From Salibacterium halotolerans (GTDB lineage: Bacteria; Bacillota; Bacilli; Bacillales; Marinococcaceae): DNA of 64,000 bases. The notes beneath the pieces are model-generated. The model had not been told where the DNA came from. It ran no database searches and saw only the letters and a list, made by a program, of their open reading frames with translations. The stretch covers positions 124,001 through 188,000 of the forward strand of contig NZ_FOXD01000003.1 of assembly GCF_900115625.1 (NCBI RefSeq), written 5' to 3'. Below are positions 44,445 through 54,661 of the stretch, piece by piece. The translations under genes were made by a program, and so were the position numbers. Each line of letters opens with the position of its first letter. Position 1 is the stretch's first letter.

Positions 44445-45081
44445 CAAAACCATAACCCCCGTAAAAAAACTAAAACAGTGGCTTGGATCCGGACAAGATA
44501 CGCCATCCAGGAAATCCTTTCCTTTATACCTTGGTCTCCTTTTACTGGCCGGCATCATTTTCATGGCTACGGGAGCCTTTCACAACGATGGGGAACAGGG
44601 TGAATCACCTGCCGGCAGCCCGGCGGAAAGGGAAGAAATAGAAAAAGAAAATTCATCCGGTGCCAAGCGGAGAGAAATAGAAACAGAAATGCAGAAGCGG
44701 TTAAAGAGCATGCTGGAAAACATAGCCGGTGTGGAGAACGTGACAGTCATGCTGAATCTTGAAGGAACCGAAAAGAAAGTGTATGAAAAGGACCGTACCA
44801 TCAGCCAGCAGACTACGAATGAAGAAGACCAGGAAGGCGGAACAAGAGTGCAGGAAGAAGGTACAACCGAAGAACAGACAGTTATCATTCAGCAGGACGG
44901 GGAAGAATCGCCGCTGCTTTTGTATAAAGAGAAACCTGAGGCGAAAGGGGTGCTTGTCGTTGCAGACGGTGTGGAAGATCTGGAAGTGAAAGAATGGGTC
45001 GTTGAGGCTGTAACGAGAGTACTGGATGTCGCACCTCATAAAGTGTCTGTGTTACCCGATGATCAAATGGAAGGAGAATGA
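44434..45081 (+). CDS. spoIIIAG: Stage III sporulation protein SpoIIIAG
   Basis: A 215-residue protein with one membrane segment (residues 30-48) and a forespore-facing ring-building domain (KRLKSMLENIAGVENVTVML, then GVLVVADGVEDLEV and VTRVLDVAPHKVSVL). In B. subtilis it forms a large ring in the intermembrane space. GTG 44434 follows GGAGGAGGGGG. Confidence 0.94.
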   Translation: MPDNKTITPVKKLKQWLGSGQDTPSRKSFPLYLGLLLLAGIIFMATGAFHNDGEQGESPAGSPAEREEIEKENSSGAKRREIETEMQKRLKSMLENIAGVENVTVMLNLEGTEKKVYEKDRTISQQTTNEEDQEGGTRVQEEGTTEEQTVIIQQDGEESPLLLYKEKPEAKGVLVVADGVEDLEVKEWVVEAVTRVLDVAPHKVSVLPDDQMEGE

Positions 45082-45083
45082 TA

Positions 45084-45716
45084 ATGGTATTAAAAAAGCA
45101 GACAGTGTGGCTTATGACGATGATCAGTTTAACTATTGTACTGGCGGTTTATTATGTTACGTCACCTGAAGATACAGCCCGGGATAATGAGCAAAATAGT
45201 GAACAGGCCGGCGGTCAGGGCCAGGAAGAGGCAGCATCTGTCATGGAGGAAGAAGGGCTGTCTGAATGGCTGTCGGAAGAGGATATGAAAACAGCTGTGG
45301 AGGAGAGCGAACCAGAAGGCGGCGGGGAATCAAACCAGCAGCAGACTTCAGAAGAGACGACGGACAACCTTTTCAGTGAATTTCGTATGGAAAGGGATGA
45401 ATCAAGAAGCCGTCTGCGGGAAGAATATACAGAAACAATTGCTTCGGAAGATTATTCTGCAGCGGAGAAAAGTGAAGCTTACGAAAAACGGGAACAGCTT
45501 CAGGAACAGCAGCATCGCGTGAGCACACTGGAGAATATGATACAGGCCGAAGGGTATGAAGAAGCCGTCGTTATTCCCAGGGAAGAACACACCAGGGTTC
45601 TCGTTGCAGCAGAGTCGCTTTCCAAAACGGAAGCAGCGGAATTAAACCGGATTGCACATGAACATCTGAACACACAGGATGTCGTTATCGGCCACCGAAC
45701 AGCCGCACAGAATTAA
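45084..45716 (+). CDS. spoIIIAH: Stage III sporulation protein SpoIIIAH
   Basis: A 210-residue protein with one N-terminal membrane segment (VWLMTMISLTIVLAVYYVT), an acidic linker and a YscJ/FliF-like C-terminal domain (about residues 115-205; TLENMIQAEGYEEAVV, then LNRIAHEHLNTQDVVI) that pairs with SpoIIQ from the forespore. ATG 45084 is seven bases after AAGGAG; the earlier ATG 45078 is only one base from it. Last gene of the operon; accB and accC do not follow it as they do in B. subtilis. Confidence 0.94.
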   Translation: MVLKKQTVWLMTMISLTIVLAVYYVTSPEDTARDNEQNSEQAGGQGQEEAASVMEEEGLSEWLSEEDMKTAVEESEPEGGGESNQQQTSEETTDNLFSEFRMERDESRSRLREEYTETIASEDYSAAEKSEAYEKREQLQEQQHRVSTLENMIQAEGYEEAVVIPREEHTRVLVAAESLSKTEAAELNRIAHEHLNTQDVVIGHRTAAQN

Positions 45717-45723
45717 TGGCTTG

Positions 45724-45770
45724 AAAACCTGTATTTCCATCCCGCCTTGAGCGGATGGCTGCAGGTTTTT
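45724..45770 (+). terminator. Terminator after spoIIIA operon
   Basis: AAAACCTG pairs with CAGGTTTTT, enclosing a nested CCAT/ATGG and GC/GC stem, followed by CTTTTTG. Confidence 0.8.
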
Positions 45771-45797
45771 CTTTTTGGGCAGGGGGTGGAGGATATA

Positions 45798-45826
45798 ATG
45801 AAAAAACAGCGCCGTCATGATATAAT
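45798..45826 (+). promoter_or_regulatory. Candidate promoter of the yqhY-nusB-folD operon
   Basis: ATGAAA (45798-45803) and an extended TGATATAAT (45818-45826) with a 17-base spacer lie about 50 bases before the next gene, after the spoIIIA terminator. It is a plausible vegetative start point for the operon reaching towards ispA. Confidence 0.5.
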
Positions 45827-45877
45827 TTAGAGGAAGAAGAAAACAGGAATAGTAAAGAAAACGAGGAGAGATTATTC

Positions 45878-46264
45878 ATGGAATGGGCGGATTTAACCGA
45901 AGGCGCCAAAGCGGTGCTCGAACAGACGAGAAACATGAAAAATGATCAGATACAGATCGTTGAATTTGAAGTAGGATTTGAGAACAACTACGGAGAGGGA
46001 GACAATCAGTACAAGGTTTCCATCCAGGAAGATGATTACGAAAATCTAAAGAGATTTACAAAAGAGAATGAATACGGAGACAAATACCATATGGCCCGTA
46101 ACAAAAATATCGTAAAAATCATCCTGCTGGAAAACGAAAAGATTCCGGACAATTTATCGGAATTTCCGGTGTTCCGCCAGTATAAATTCGACTACCTCCA
46201 AAAGAATGAAGAAACACAGACAGAGGAAGAGCAACCGGAAGAAAATGAGGATGATCAACAGTAA
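45878..46264 (+). CDS. Acidic protein of unknown function in the accBC position
   Basis: A 128-residue soluble protein with an acidic tail (residues 108-128, mostly E, D, Q). The body (QIVEFEVGFENNYGEGDNQY; NIVKIILLENEKIPDNL) matches no family I know. GAGGAGAG precedes ATG 45878. It stands between spoIIIAH and yqhY, where B. subtilis has the acetyl-CoA carboxylase genes accB and accC; it is not similar to either (no biotin AMKM motif, no ATP-grasp). Probably co-transcribed with yqhY. Confidence 0.65.
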   Translation: MEWADLTEGAKAVLEQTRNMKNDQIQIVEFEVGFENNYGEGDNQYKVSIQEDDYENLKRFTKENEYGDKYHMARNKNIVKIILLENEKIPDNLSEFPVFRQYKFDYLQKNEETQTEEEQPEENEDDQQ

Positions 46265-46314
46265 CGACAGGTCATTTTTTCCTGAAGCTGAAAAAGGATC
46301 CGGAGGTGAAAAGC

Positions 46315-46713
46315 GTGAGTGAATACCGGACAATTGATCTTGAAGAGGAAAAAAATGAATTGGGTAAAATCGAAATATCCCCTGAGGTGATTGAAGTAAT
46401 CGCCGGCCTGGCTGCATCGGAGGTGGACGGCGTACACGCGCTTCGTGGTAATTTTGCAGCGGATGTAGCCGAGCGGCTCGGCAGAAAAAATCACGGAAAA
46501 GGCGTAAAAGTGGAACTCCAGCAAGATGGAGTGAAACTTGAAGTTTCCCTGCAGCTGCAATACGGTGTGTCCGTTCCGGAGGTGGCTGCTGAAGTCCAGA
46601 CAAATATTCAACAGGCGCTGCAGACGATGACCTCCATTACGGTAAAAGCCATTGATGTACACGTCATTGGTATTCAGCTGGAGCTGCCTCATGAAGCAGA
46701 GCAGCAGGCCTGA
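46315..46713 (+). CDS. yqhY: Asp23/Gls24-family protein YqhY
   Basis: A 132-residue Asp23/Gls24-family protein (GKIEISPEVIEVIAGLAASE, then VDGVHAL, and LQLQYGVSVPEVA). Homologues are linked to acetyl-CoA carboxylase in B. subtilis and to envelope stress elsewhere. GTG 46315 is eight bases after GGAGG; GTG 46306 overlaps that site. It keeps its place before nusB even though accBC are absent. Confidence 0.92.
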   Translation: MSEYRTIDLEEEKNELGKIEISPEVIEVIAGLAASEVDGVHALRGNFAADVAERLGRKNHGKGVKVELQQDGVKLEVSLQLQYGVSVPEVAAEVQTNIQQALQTMTSITVKAIDVHVIGIQLELPHEAEQQA

Positions 46714-46745
46714 TAAGGCACGGATTAAAAGAAGGAGTCAACGAA

Positions 46746-47141
46746 ATGAATCGACGTTTAGCAAGACTACGGGCGGTCCAGGTGTTATATCAGATAGATC
46801 TGACCCACACATCGTGGGAACAGGCACTGAATAATACGCTTGAGGACGATGAAACAGCAGACGATTATCTGCTGGAAACAGTAAAGGGTACGCTGAACCA
46901 TGAAACAGCCATTGATGATACCATCAGGGAGCATCTGGAGAACTGGACTCTGGAAAGGGTCGGAAATGTTGACAGGGCTGTGCTCCGTGAAGGGGTTCAC
47001 GAAATGAAGTATATGGATGATATTCCGCTCCATGTCAGTGTGAATGAAGCGGTGGAAATTGCGAAAGCTTTCGGTGGAGAAGAATCAGGAAAGTTTGTGA
47101 ACGGCGTGTTATCAAGCATTCTGAAAAGTTACGAGACATGA
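46746..47141 (+). CDS. nusB: Transcription antitermination factor NusB
   Basis: A 131-residue all-helical NusB protein ([18 protein letters not shown] at the start; [24 protein letters not shown] at the end). It binds boxA RNA with NusE and supports rRNA antitermination. AAGGAG precedes ATG 46746. Part of the yqhY-nusB-folD-xseA-xseB-ispA run. Confidence 0.96.
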   Translation: MNRRLARLRAVQVLYQIDLTHTSWEQALNNTLEDDETADDYLLETVKGTLNHETAIDDTIREHLENWTLERVGNVDRAVLREGVHEMKYMDDIPLHVSVNEAVEIAKAFGGEESGKFVNGVLSSILKSYET

Positions 47142-47154
47142 AGGAGGAACACGT

Positions 47155-48012
47155 ATGACAGCGGAAATAATAAGTGGTAAAGAAGTGGCAGCGAGTCTGC
47201 GCGGAAAGATTAAAGATAAAGTCCAGTCTCTCGCTGATACTGTCGTTCCGGGTCTGGCCGTTATTCTTGTCGGCGATAACCCGGCTTCCAGATCTTATGT
47301 GAGAGGGAAGGAAAAAGCTTCTGCCGAAGCAGGGATCTATTCAGAACTGACAGAAATGGATGCGGATGTTGCTGAAGAAACGCTTTTGAACAAAGTACAG
47401 GAGTATAACGATAACCCGGATATTCACGGTATTCTCGTACAGCTCCCGCTTCCGGAGCACATATCGGAGAAAAAAGTGATTGAAACCATTTCCCCCAAAA
47501 AGGATGTGGACGGTTTTCATCCGATTAATATAGGACGCATGATGACAGGCCAGGACGCTTTTCTCCCCTGTACCCCTTACGGCATTATGCAGATGCTGCA
47601 TTATAAAAACATTTCGGTGGAAGGAAAGCATGCTGTCGTTATCGGGCGGAGCAACATCGTTGGAAAACCTGTCGGACAGATGCTCTTAAATGAACATGCG
47701 ACGGTTACATACTGCCATTCCAGAACGGCTGATTTAACACACTTCACGAAAGAAGCCGACATCGTTATAGCCGCTGCCGGGAAAGCGGAGTTTATTACGC
47801 AGGAATACATCAAGGAAGGGGCTGTCGTCATCGATGTCGGCATGAACAGGAGAGAAGACGGTTCATTGTGTGGAGATGCCGCGTTTGACGACCTGAAAGA
47901 AAAGGCATCTTATATTACACCGGTGCCGGGCGGTGTCGGCCCTATGACTATTACGATGCTCCTTTACAACACCCTGCAGTCGGCTGAAAAACATGCTGCA
48001 GGGGCAAAGTAG
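47155..48012 (+). CDS. folD: Bifunctional methylene-THF dehydrogenase/cyclohydrolase
   Basis: A 285-residue FolD. The catalytic lysine lies in [12 protein letters not shown] near residue 56; other motifs are [25 protein letters not shown], the NADP-binding [14 protein letters not shown] and the ending [11 protein letters not shown]. It interconverts methylene-, methenyl- and formyl-THF for one-carbon metabolism. AAGGAGG precedes ATG 47155; two bases separate it from xseA. Confidence 0.97.
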   Translation: MTAEIISGKEVAASLRGKIKDKVQSLADTVVPGLAVILVGDNPASRSYVRGKEKASAEAGIYSELTEMDADVAEETLLNKVQEYNDNPDIHGILVQLPLPEHISEKKVIETISPKKDVDGFHPINIGRMMTGQDAFLPCTPYGIMQMLHYKNISVEGKHAVVIGRSNIVGKPVGQMLLNEHATVTYCHSRTADLTHFTKEADIVIAAAGKAEFITQEYIKEGAVVIDVGMNRREDGSLCGDAAFDDLKEKASYITPVPGGVGPMTITMLLYNTLQSAEKHAAGAK

Positions 48013-48014
48013 AC

Positions 48015-49415
48015 ATGAGTCTGGACGAAAAGTGGCTGACGGTTTCCCAACTCACCACCAGAATTAAAAAAACGATTGAAATGAATGACCAGCTGCAGCA
48101 GGTTTGGCTCCGCGCTGAGATTTCCAATTTTAAGAAACACAGCCGCGGTCACATGTATTTCACATTAAAAGATGAAAAAGCCAAAATCTCAGCCGTGATG
48201 TTCGCAGGAAATAACCGAAAGTTGAAATTCGTTCCCGAAAATGGAATGAAAGTATTGCTGCAGGGTCATATTTCTGTCTATGAACCATTTGGACAGTATC
48301 AGCTCTATGTTCGGGAAATGGAACCTGATGGAATCGGACAGCTCTATATAAGGTATGAACAGCTGAAAAAAAGTCTTGAGGAAGAAGGACTGTTTGCCGA
48401 AGAAAGAAAGAAACCACTTCCCGCCGTTCCGAAAGAAATAGCTGTTATTACTTCACCTACCGGGGCTGCAGTAAAAGATATGATGTCGACATTGAAACGA
48501 AGGTTTCCCCCCGCCCGGATTACTCTGTTTCCAGTGCTTGTTCAAGGCAGGGAAGCCCCGGCTTCCATTGTCCGCGCGATGGAACAGGCAGAAGAGATGG
48601 GTACGTTCGACGTCATTCTTTTCGGCAGAGGCGGGGGATCGATTGAAGAACTATGGGCTTTTAATGAAGAAATAACCGCACGCAAAATCGCGTCATTGTC
48701 GACACCGGCTGTATCGGCAGTTGGTCATGAGACAGATTTTACTATTGCCGATTTCACAGCGGATGTACGCGCTGCTACCCCTACAGCCGCGGCAGAACTT
48801 GCCGTGCCGGTGCTTTCCGACCTGTTATCCGGTCTCGCGCAGATGAAATCAAGACTGGTACGGGCTCTCCAGGCCGACACGAACAAAAAAAGGGAACATC
48901 TTACACGTTTAAATCGTTCTTATGCATTCCGGTATCCTTCCCATCTGTTAAAACAAAAAGAGCAGGAACTGGACCGTATGCTGGAACGAATGAACAAAAG
49001 TCTTGAGGGCCGCAAAAAAAACGGAGAAACATCACTGCAGTCTTTGACGGAAAGGCTTCACCGCCGTCATCCGCAGCGCCTTCTTGAAAAAGAAACGGAC
49101 AGGCTGACTTCCCTTCATGCAAGAGCAGAAAAAGCAGCGGACCGTATGATACAGAATAAGCGCGGAGAGTTTCATCATGTTCTTCAGAAACTGCGCATTC
49201 TCAATCCTCTTGACATTATGGAAAGAGGTTATCACGTAGCCTATACAGAAACAGGGACTCTGCTCACGTCTGCTTCCCAGCTGCAAACCGGAGACAATAT
49301 GACGATGTATCTTCGGGACGGAGAGGTTGAAGCAGGGGTAAAACATGTGAATGATACAACGTTGATGGACAAAATGAATAACAGCAGCGAGGAAGGAGGC
49401 AGAAATCGTGAGTGA
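48015..49415 (+). CDS. xseA: Exodeoxyribonuclease VII large subunit
   Basis: A 466-residue XseA with an N-terminal OB fold ([23 protein letters not shown]), a catalytic domain ([45 protein letters not shown]) and a long coiled-coil C-terminal region that holds the small subunits. It degrades single-stranded DNA into oligonucleotides. It overlaps xseB by eight bases. Confidence 0.96.
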   Translation: MSLDEKWLTVSQLTTRIKKTIEMNDQLQQVWLRAEISNFKKHSRGHMYFTLKDEKAKISAVMFAGNNRKLKFVPENGMKVLLQGHISVYEPFGQYQLYVREMEPDGIGQLYIRYEQLKKSLEEEGLFAEERKKPLPAVPKEIAVITSPTGAAVKDMMSTLKRRFPPARITLFPVLVQGREAPASIVRAMEQAEEMGTFDVILFGRGGGSIEELWAFNEEITARKIASLSTPAVSAVGHETDFTIADFTADVRAATPTAAAELAVPVLSDLLSGLAQMKSRLVRALQADTNKKREHLTRLNRSYAFRYPSHLLKQKEQELDRMLERMNKSLEGRKKNGETSLQSLTERLHRRHPQRLLEKETDRLTSLHARAEKAADRMIQNKRGEFHHVLQKLRILNPLDIMERGYHVAYTETGTLLTSASQLQTGDNMTMYLRDGEVEAGVKHVNDTTLMDKMNNSSEEGGRNRE

Positions 49416-49653
49416 AGAAGAACATCAGGAAGAAGTATCGTTTGAACAGGCAATGGATAAGCTGGAAAAGATTGTAGAAAAGCTGGAAGAAGGAGAGGTT
49501 CCTCTTGAAAAAGCAATAGCGATGTATCAAGAGGGAATGTCCCTGTCCAGCACGTGCCATGAAAAGCTTCGGCAGGTAGAAAATCAGATGGACCGCATCG
49601 TGGAAGAAGACGGGGAGATAAAGCCTCTTTCCAACGAGGAGGATACAGAGTGA
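49408..49653 (+). CDS. xseB: Exodeoxyribonuclease VII small subunit
   Basis: An 81-residue XseB, a two-helix coiled coil ([20 protein letters not shown], then [20 protein letters not shown]). GTG 49408 follows AAGGAGG inside the end of xseA, and its stop overlaps the ispA start (GTGA). Confidence 0.96.
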   Translation: MSEEEHQEEVSFEQAMDKLEKIVEKLEEGEVPLEKAIAMYQEGMSLSSTCHEKLRQVENQMDRIVEEDGEIKPLSNEEDTE

Positions 49654-50537
49654 CGCTGACTGAACTGAAACAGTTTATGGACATTCATAAAAAAGAAATT
49701 GATGAGCGGATGCCTTCTTATATCGAGAGAATGGAGGGGCCGGGCACGCTGAAAGAAGCCATGGTGTATTCCGTTCAGGCAGGCGGGAAGAGGGTGCGTC
49801 CGCTTTTAATGCTGGCAGCGGTGTCTGCCTTCCGTCCTGTGGAAGAACAGGATTATCAGGCGGCCTGCAGTGTGGAAATGGTTCATACATATTCCCTTAT
49901 ACACGATGACCTTCCGGCAATGGATGATGATGATTACCGACGTGGTATGCTTACAAACCACAAAGTATACGGGGAGGCCTTTGCTGTACTCTCCGGGGAT
50001 GGTCTGCTGTCGAAAGCGTTTGAAATGATCAGCACACTTACCCATGTAGGCGATGACCGGAAGATAAGAATGGTGATGGAGCTGGCCCGGAGTTCAGGAC
50101 TTGAAGGAATGACAGGCGGGCAGGCAGCCGATCTGGAAGGCGAAAACCAGACACTTGCATTACATGAACTTGAATACATTCATGATCATAAAACAGGTGC
50201 CCTTCTTACGTATGCCATTACAGCAGGGGCTGTACTTGGAGGGGCGCCGGAAGAAGATATAAAGAATCTGAAACTGTTTGCAAGAGAACTCGGTCTTGTT
50301 TTCCAGATCAGGGATGATATTCTTGACATTGAAGGCGATGAAAGCGAAATGGGGAAAGCGCCCGGAAGTGATGAAGGCAGCAACAAGAGCACGTATCCAA
50401 GTCTGCTTTCGATGGAAGGCGCCAAAGAAAAACTTGTGTTTCACGCGGAAAAAGCCAAATCATTCCTTCCCGGATCTTCTTCGTATACATCGCTGTTAAA
50501 CGATTTTGTCGATTATGTGGCAGAGCGTATACACTAA
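49650..50537 (+). CDS. ispA: Farnesyl diphosphate synthase
   Basis: A 295-residue short-chain prenyltransferase. The first aspartate-rich motif is [14 protein letters not shown] near residue 85, the second is [13 protein letters not shown] near 220, and GGKRVRP is near 45. It condenses DMAPP/IPP to farnesyl diphosphate. The aspartate-rich spacing fits the bacterial farnesyl type. The OLE RNA gene begins about 45 bases downstream. Confidence 0.95.
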   Translation: MTLTELKQFMDIHKKEIDERMPSYIERMEGPGTLKEAMVYSVQAGGKRVRPLLMLAAVSAFRPVEEQDYQAACSVEMVHTYSLIHDDLPAMDDDDYRRGMLTNHKVYGEAFAVLSGDGLLSKAFEMISTLTHVGDDRKIRMVMELARSSGLEGMTGGQAADLEGENQTLALHELEYIHDHKTGALLTYAITAGAVLGGAPEEDIKNLKLFARELGLVFQIRDDILDIEGDESEMGKAPGSDEGSNKSTYPSLLSMEGAKEKLVFHAEKAKSFLPGSSSYTSLLNDFVDYVAERIH

Positions 50538-50546
50538 CTGAATCAG

Positions 50547-50576
50547 TTGTGCGGTTTTTCCGATTCATGGTATAAT
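50547..50576 (+). promoter_or_regulatory. Candidate promoter for OLE RNA/oapA
   Basis: TTGTGC (50547-50552) and an extended -10 TGGTATAAT (50568-50576), 18 bases apart, place a start near 50583, exactly where the structured RNA appears to begin. Read-through from ispA is also possible since no terminator is seen. Confidence 0.55.
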
Positions 50577-50582
50577 AAAGTT

Positions 50583-51185
50583 AACAAAATCGGATGGTGC
50601 AGTATTCTAGTCGATTCTCCATTCTCGAGGGCGGGCCTAAAAATCCGCTGAAGGGCATATCGATGAAGTTCCTGGTGTCGGCTCGAGGCGCCCAGCCTTG
50701 GGTCGATGCTGGGAGTAAAGGAGTAAGGGCGATCCACAAAGGCATGTGGGCGTGAACCCTTTCGCCGCGGAGGCCTTTTGTAACAAAAGGTAAGACCTGC
50801 AATGCGGGCCAGGGGAAGGTCTGCTTGCAGCGTAGCCTGCCTTGAGTGGAGCAGCGGGGAAGAAGGTGGATAGGAAGATAATAACGCTAGGCCGGCGGTT
50901 ATCTTCCTATTTTCTGAAACCTGCTCTGCAAAAGAGGCTAAGAGAGTGGCACGGAATTGCCGAGGAAAACTCCTAGACTGTTCCAGATGGACGGATGGAG
51001 TGGATTGCAGTGTGTTCTAAGTGGCAATCCAGTCTGATGTGCGGTAACGCCATCAACCGGCTTTTAAAGGGAAACCGCCGGAACGGCGACGTTCAGGCAG
51101 GCCGGTGGGAAAACCTACTGGACCTAAGACACAATGTTTACGCTTCACTCCGACCATCCGGTTTTTACATACCTTTAGTATAACC
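50583..51185 (+). ncRNA. ole: OLE RNA (ornate, large, extremophilic)
   Basis: A gene-free stretch of about 600 bases between ispA and a small membrane protein gene, followed by dxs. This is the known locus, size and neighbourhood of OLE RNA in extremophilic Firmicutes. It is dense in stems: CCTTTTG/CAAAAGG (50774-50780 with 50784-50790), AGACCT/AGGTCT (50793 with 50817), a perfect 12-bp stem (50870-50881 with 50899-50910), TGGATTGC/GCAATCCA (51001 with 51024) and ACCGGC/GCCGGT (51056 with 51101). The known RNA binds the OapA membrane protein as an abundant ribonucleoprotein linked to tolerance of cold, short-chain alcohols and magnesium stress. Ends are approximate; the identification rests on locus, size, partner and structure, not on an alignment. 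Confidence 0.85.
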
Positions 51186-51219
51186 AGGGTAGTCAAAAAA
51201 TATCAGGTGATATGTGAAG

Positions 51220-51816
51220 ATGAATAGTATATGGAAAGAGTCTATACGATGGAGTCGTTTAATTGCCGTTATCACACTGGTGTTAGCGGCGATTTTTTCA
51301 ATGATTTCCACAGCATTTCTGTCCGGCGTTGGCTGGGCGGTAGGCATGTTTATTGTCTTTGTCATTATAATGACCGGTGTATTTTTTGATATGATCGGTG
51401 TTGCGGCGACTGCCGCTTCGGAGAAACCGTTTCACGCCATGGCCGCCAAAAAGCTGCCGGGTGCTTATCATGCTATGCTCGTAACGAGAAATGCTGATAA
51501 GGTGGCAAACTTCTGCGCCGACGTTGTAGGGGACATATCTGGGGTTGTCAGCGGTACGGCGGCTTCTGCCGTTGTTCTGCAGCTCACGTTTGCCGCCGGC
51601 GCCGGTGACGGCAGCACCCTTCAGTTCGTACTCAACGTTATTTTTACAGCAGTGGTGGCGGCGCTTACAGTAAGCGGTAAAGCCCTCGGCAAAACGTTTG
51701 CAATCACAAAATCAACCGCTATTATCTACCAGGTCGGCAGAATCATCTATCTCAGCGAGGAAAAGCTAAAGATAAAAATATTCAAAAAGAAAGAACGAAA
51801 AATGAAAAACACTTAA
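51220..51816 (+). CDS. oapA: OLE-associated membrane protein OapA
   Basis: A 198-residue membrane protein with four hydrophobic segments (about residues 12-38, 40-62, 105-135 and 137-160) and basic termini (N-terminal KESIRWSR, C-terminal [13 protein letters not shown]). Position directly after the OLE RNA and before dxs, size and the central stretch [20 protein letters not shown] fit OapA, which resembles the DUF21 part of CNNM/CorC proteins and binds OLE RNA as a dimer. ATG 51220 has AGGTGAT eight bases upstream; GTG 51214 is less well spaced. Basic residues at the ends are candidates for RNA contact. Confidence 0.88.
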   Translation: MNSIWKESIRWSRLIAVITLVLAAIFSMISTAFLSGVGWAVGMFIVFVIIMTGVFFDMIGVAATAASEKPFHAMAAKKLPGAYHAMLVTRNADKVANFCADVVGDISGVVSGTAASAVVLQLTFAAGAGDGSTLQFVLNVIFTAVVAALTVSGKALGKTFAITKSTAIIYQVGRIIYLSEEKLKIKIFKKKERKMKNT

Positions 51817-51841
51817 TACTCCGAAAGTGAGGGTTCACTTG

Positions 51842-53731
51842 ATGGACGTTAACACGATTAAAGACCCGGCATTTATAAAAGACTGCAGTCGTTCTGATCT
51901 GCAGGACCTGGCCGGAGACATTAGGAATTTTCTTATTGAGCAGTTGTCTGTCACAGGTGGCCATCTTGGACCGAACCTGGGAGTGGTGGAACTGACACTT
52001 ACCCTGCATGCCCTTTTTGACAGCCCAAAAGATAAACTGGTATGGGATGTAGGCCACCAGACATACGTTCATAAAATTCTAACGGGCAGAGCCGGACAGT
52101 TCGACACACTTCGGAAGTATCAAGGGTTGTGCGGCTTTCCAAAACGAAGCGAAAGCATTCATGATATATGGGAAACAGGTCACAGTTCCACATCACTCTC
52201 AGCTGCTATGGGAATGGCAGTGGCCAGAGACATTAAAGGCACAGATGAACAGGTGGCGGCGGTTATCGGTGACGGCGCTCTGACCGGCGGCATGGCACTT
52301 GAAGCATTGAACAACATCGGTCATCAGCAGACAAACATGACCATCATACTCAATGACAATGAAATGTCCATTGCACCGAATGTCGGAGCTCTTCACAGTA
52401 TTCTGGGACGTCTCAGGACAATGGGCAGGTATCAAAAAGTAAAGGATGACCTTGAATATCTTATCAAAAAAATACCCGCTTTCGGCGGAAGGCTCGCCTC
52501 AACAGCGGAAAGGCTGAAAGACAGTCTGAAATATCTTCTGGTTTCCGGCATGTTTTTTGAGGAACTCGGCTTCACGTATTTAGGTCCTGTGGACGGTCAC
52601 GACTTTGAAGATCTGAATTCCAACATTAAGTATGCCCGGGACACGGACGGGCCGGTCATTGTTCATGTGCTGACGAAAAAAGGAAAGGGATACGGCCCGG
52701 CGGAAAAAGATGCCAAAGGAACATGGCACGGACTCGGACCATACAAGATCGAATCAGGCGAAGTTGTGAAAAAACCAGGTCCTCCCGCTTACAGCGCTGT
52801 TTTCAGCAGCACGCTGCAGCGCATTGCCGCTGAAGACAGAAGAGTGGTTGCCCTTACGGCTGCGATGCCCGGCGGTACGAAGCTGGATCAGTTCGGGGAA
52901 GTATTTCCGGAGCGGATGTTTGATGTCGGCATTGCGGAGCAGCATGCCACAACCATGGCAGGAGGGCTTGCTACACAGGGGATGAAACCGGTGTTCGCAG
53001 TTTATTCCACGTTTTTGCAGCGGGGATACGATCAGCTCGTTCACGATGTGTGCAGGCAGAACCTGAACGTATTTTTTGGTATCGACCGGGCCGGCCTTGT
53101 CGGTGCAGACGGCGAAACACATCAGGGTGTATTTGATATTGCGTATCTGCGGAGCCTCCCGAATATGAAAATTTTAATGCCGAAAGATGAAAACGAACTG
53201 CAGCATATGATTTATACCGCGTATTTGTACGATGACGGGCCGATTGCTGTTCGTTATCCGCGCGGCAACGGTTATGGTGTGGATATGGATGAGGAACTGC
53301 AGCAGATGGAAATAGGGAAATGGGAAACGATCCGCGACGGGAAAGACGCGGCTGTTTTGTCCTTTGGAACAATGCTTCCTGTTGCTTTGGAAGCGGCGGA
53401 ACAGCTGGCAGAAGATAATATTTCCGTGCGGGTGGTCAACGCCTGTTCCGCCAAACCTCTGGACGAAGCCATGCTGAACCGGCTGCATGACGAAAATATT
53501 CCGGTACTCACCCTTGAAGAAGCGGCACTGAAAGGCAGCTTTGGAAGTGCTGTGCTTGAGCATTTTCATGATCACGGTCATCACGGCATGGTTGTTGAAA
53601 GAATGGGAGTGCCCGATTGGTACATTGAACACGGAAGTGTCCCGGAACTTTACGAAGAAATAGGGCTGACTGCAGAAGAAGTACAGAAAAAAGTACAGTC
53701 TCTTCTCCCTAAAAAGCAGAAAAGAGCGTGA
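51842..53731 (+). CDS. dxs: 1-deoxy-D-xylulose-5-phosphate synthase
   Basis: A 629-residue thiamine-diphosphate enzyme that makes DXP from pyruvate and glyceraldehyde phosphate, the first step of the MEP pathway. The ThDP motif is [16 protein letters not shown] near residue 150, with [12 protein letters not shown] near the N-terminus, [12 protein letters not shown] and the transketolase C-terminal domain. ATG 51842 follows GAGGG by eight bases. With ispG and ispA it supplies isoprenoids. Confidence 0.97.
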   Translation: MDVNTIKDPAFIKDCSRSDLQDLAGDIRNFLIEQLSVTGGHLGPNLGVVELTLTLHALFDSPKDKLVWDVGHQTYVHKILTGRAGQFDTLRKYQGLCGFPKRSESIHDIWETGHSSTSLSAAMGMAVARDIKGTDEQVAAVIGDGALTGGMALEALNNIGHQQTNMTIILNDNEMSIAPNVGALHSILGRLRTMGRYQKVKDDLEYLIKKIPAFGGRLASTAERLKDSLKYLLVSGMFFEELGFTYLGPVDGHDFEDLNSNIKYARDTDGPVIVHVLTKKGKGYGPAEKDAKGTWHGLGPYKIESGEVVKKPGPPAYSAVFSSTLQRIAAEDRRVVALTAAMPGGTKLDQFGEVFPERMFDVGIAEQHATTMAGGLATQGMKPVFAVYSTFLQRGYDQLVHDVCRQNLNVFFGIDRAGLVGADGETHQGVFDIAYLRSLPNMKILMPKDENELQHMIYTAYLYDDGPIAVRYPRGNGYGVDMDEELQQMEIGKWETIRDGKDAAVLSFGTMLPVALEAAEQLAEDNISVRVVNACSAKPLDEAMLNRLHDENIPVLTLEEAALKGSFGSAVLEHFHDHGHHGMVVERMGVPDWYIEHGSVPELYEEIGLTAEEVQKKVQSLLPKKQKRA

Positions 53732-53734
53732 CGC

Positions 53735-54553
53735 ATGAATAAGGAAAGAATTGACACACTGCTGGTGGAGCAGGGGTTTCTGGATTCGCGCGAGCAGGCG
53801 AAACGCGCTGTTATGGCTGGTATCGTACTGGCCGATGATGAACCAGTGGACAAACCCGGCACAAAAATCAGCCGAACAGCAGAGCTTCGTCTGAAAGGCA
53901 CAGCGCAGCCGTATGTGAGCCGCGGTGGTCTGAAACTGGAAAAAGCGCTGGATGTGTTTCAGATTGAGATGGAAGGAACCGTCTTTCTGGATATTGGGGC
54001 TTCCACCGGAGGTTTCACCGACTGCGCCCTGCAGCGGGGAGCGTCTTCCGTCTACGCGGTGGACTCCGGGACTAATCAGCTTGTGTGGAAGCTGCGCAGT
54101 AATGAAAAAGTTACCACTCTCGAGCGGTATAATTTCCGTTATGCTGATCCGTCTGATTTCAAGCCGCGCCCGAACCGTGCGGCTGCCGATGTGTCTTTCA
54201 TTTCCCTGAAACTCCTTCTGACGCCGCTTTCTTCTGTTCTTGCCGAAGACAGCCGGGTGACTCTACTCGTTAAGCCCCAGTTTGAAGCCGGCAGAGAGCA
54301 GGTTGGAAAAAAAGGTATTGTTCGTGATCCTGAGGTTCACGAGCGCATACTGTATGACATTACAGAATTTGCGGAGACGACAGGCTTTCACCCTGTGTCG
54401 CTTGATTATTCACCAATAACAGGTGGAGACGGGAATATTGAGTACCTGCTGTATCTTGAATGGAAACCCACGTGTCTTCCGGACTCTCACGCGGGCCGTG
54501 ATATTGAACGGGTGGTGAAGCAGGCTCATGCCGGTTTCGCCCGTTTAAAATAA
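53735..54553 (+). CDS. yqxC: TlyA-family rRNA methyltransferase YqxC
   Basis: A 272-residue protein with an N-terminal S4 RNA-binding domain (ERIDTLLVEQGFLDSREQAK) and an FtsJ-like methyltransferase domain with the SAM motif FLDIGASTGGFTDCAL near residue 85. TlyA proteins 2'-O-methylate rRNA. Three bases separate it from dxs. Confidence 0.94.
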   Translation: MNKERIDTLLVEQGFLDSREQAKRAVMAGIVLADDEPVDKPGTKISRTAELRLKGTAQPYVSRGGLKLEKALDVFQIEMEGTVFLDIGASTGGFTDCALQRGASSVYAVDSGTNQLVWKLRSNEKVTTLERYNFRYADPSDFKPRPNRAAADVSFISLKLLLTPLSSVLAEDSRVTLLVKPQFEAGREQVGKKGIVRDPEVHERILYDITEFAETTGFHPVSLDYSPITGGDGNIEYLLYLEWKPTCLPDSHAGRDIERVVKQAHAGFARLK

Positions 54554-54661
54554 ACGTTTTTCCATTTTCCTGCACTGATTTTTAATCATGTCATTGTATA
54601 AATATGAAAAATTGGTTATGATGAACCTGTACTTTAAAAAAGGACAGGCAGGGACTTTACA

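Noticed and set aside
50581-51183. Short ORFs in the OLE region (for example 50995-51183 plus and 50581-50802 minus)
   Set aside because: They lie in highly structured RNA, lack ribosome sites and have no protein-like features.
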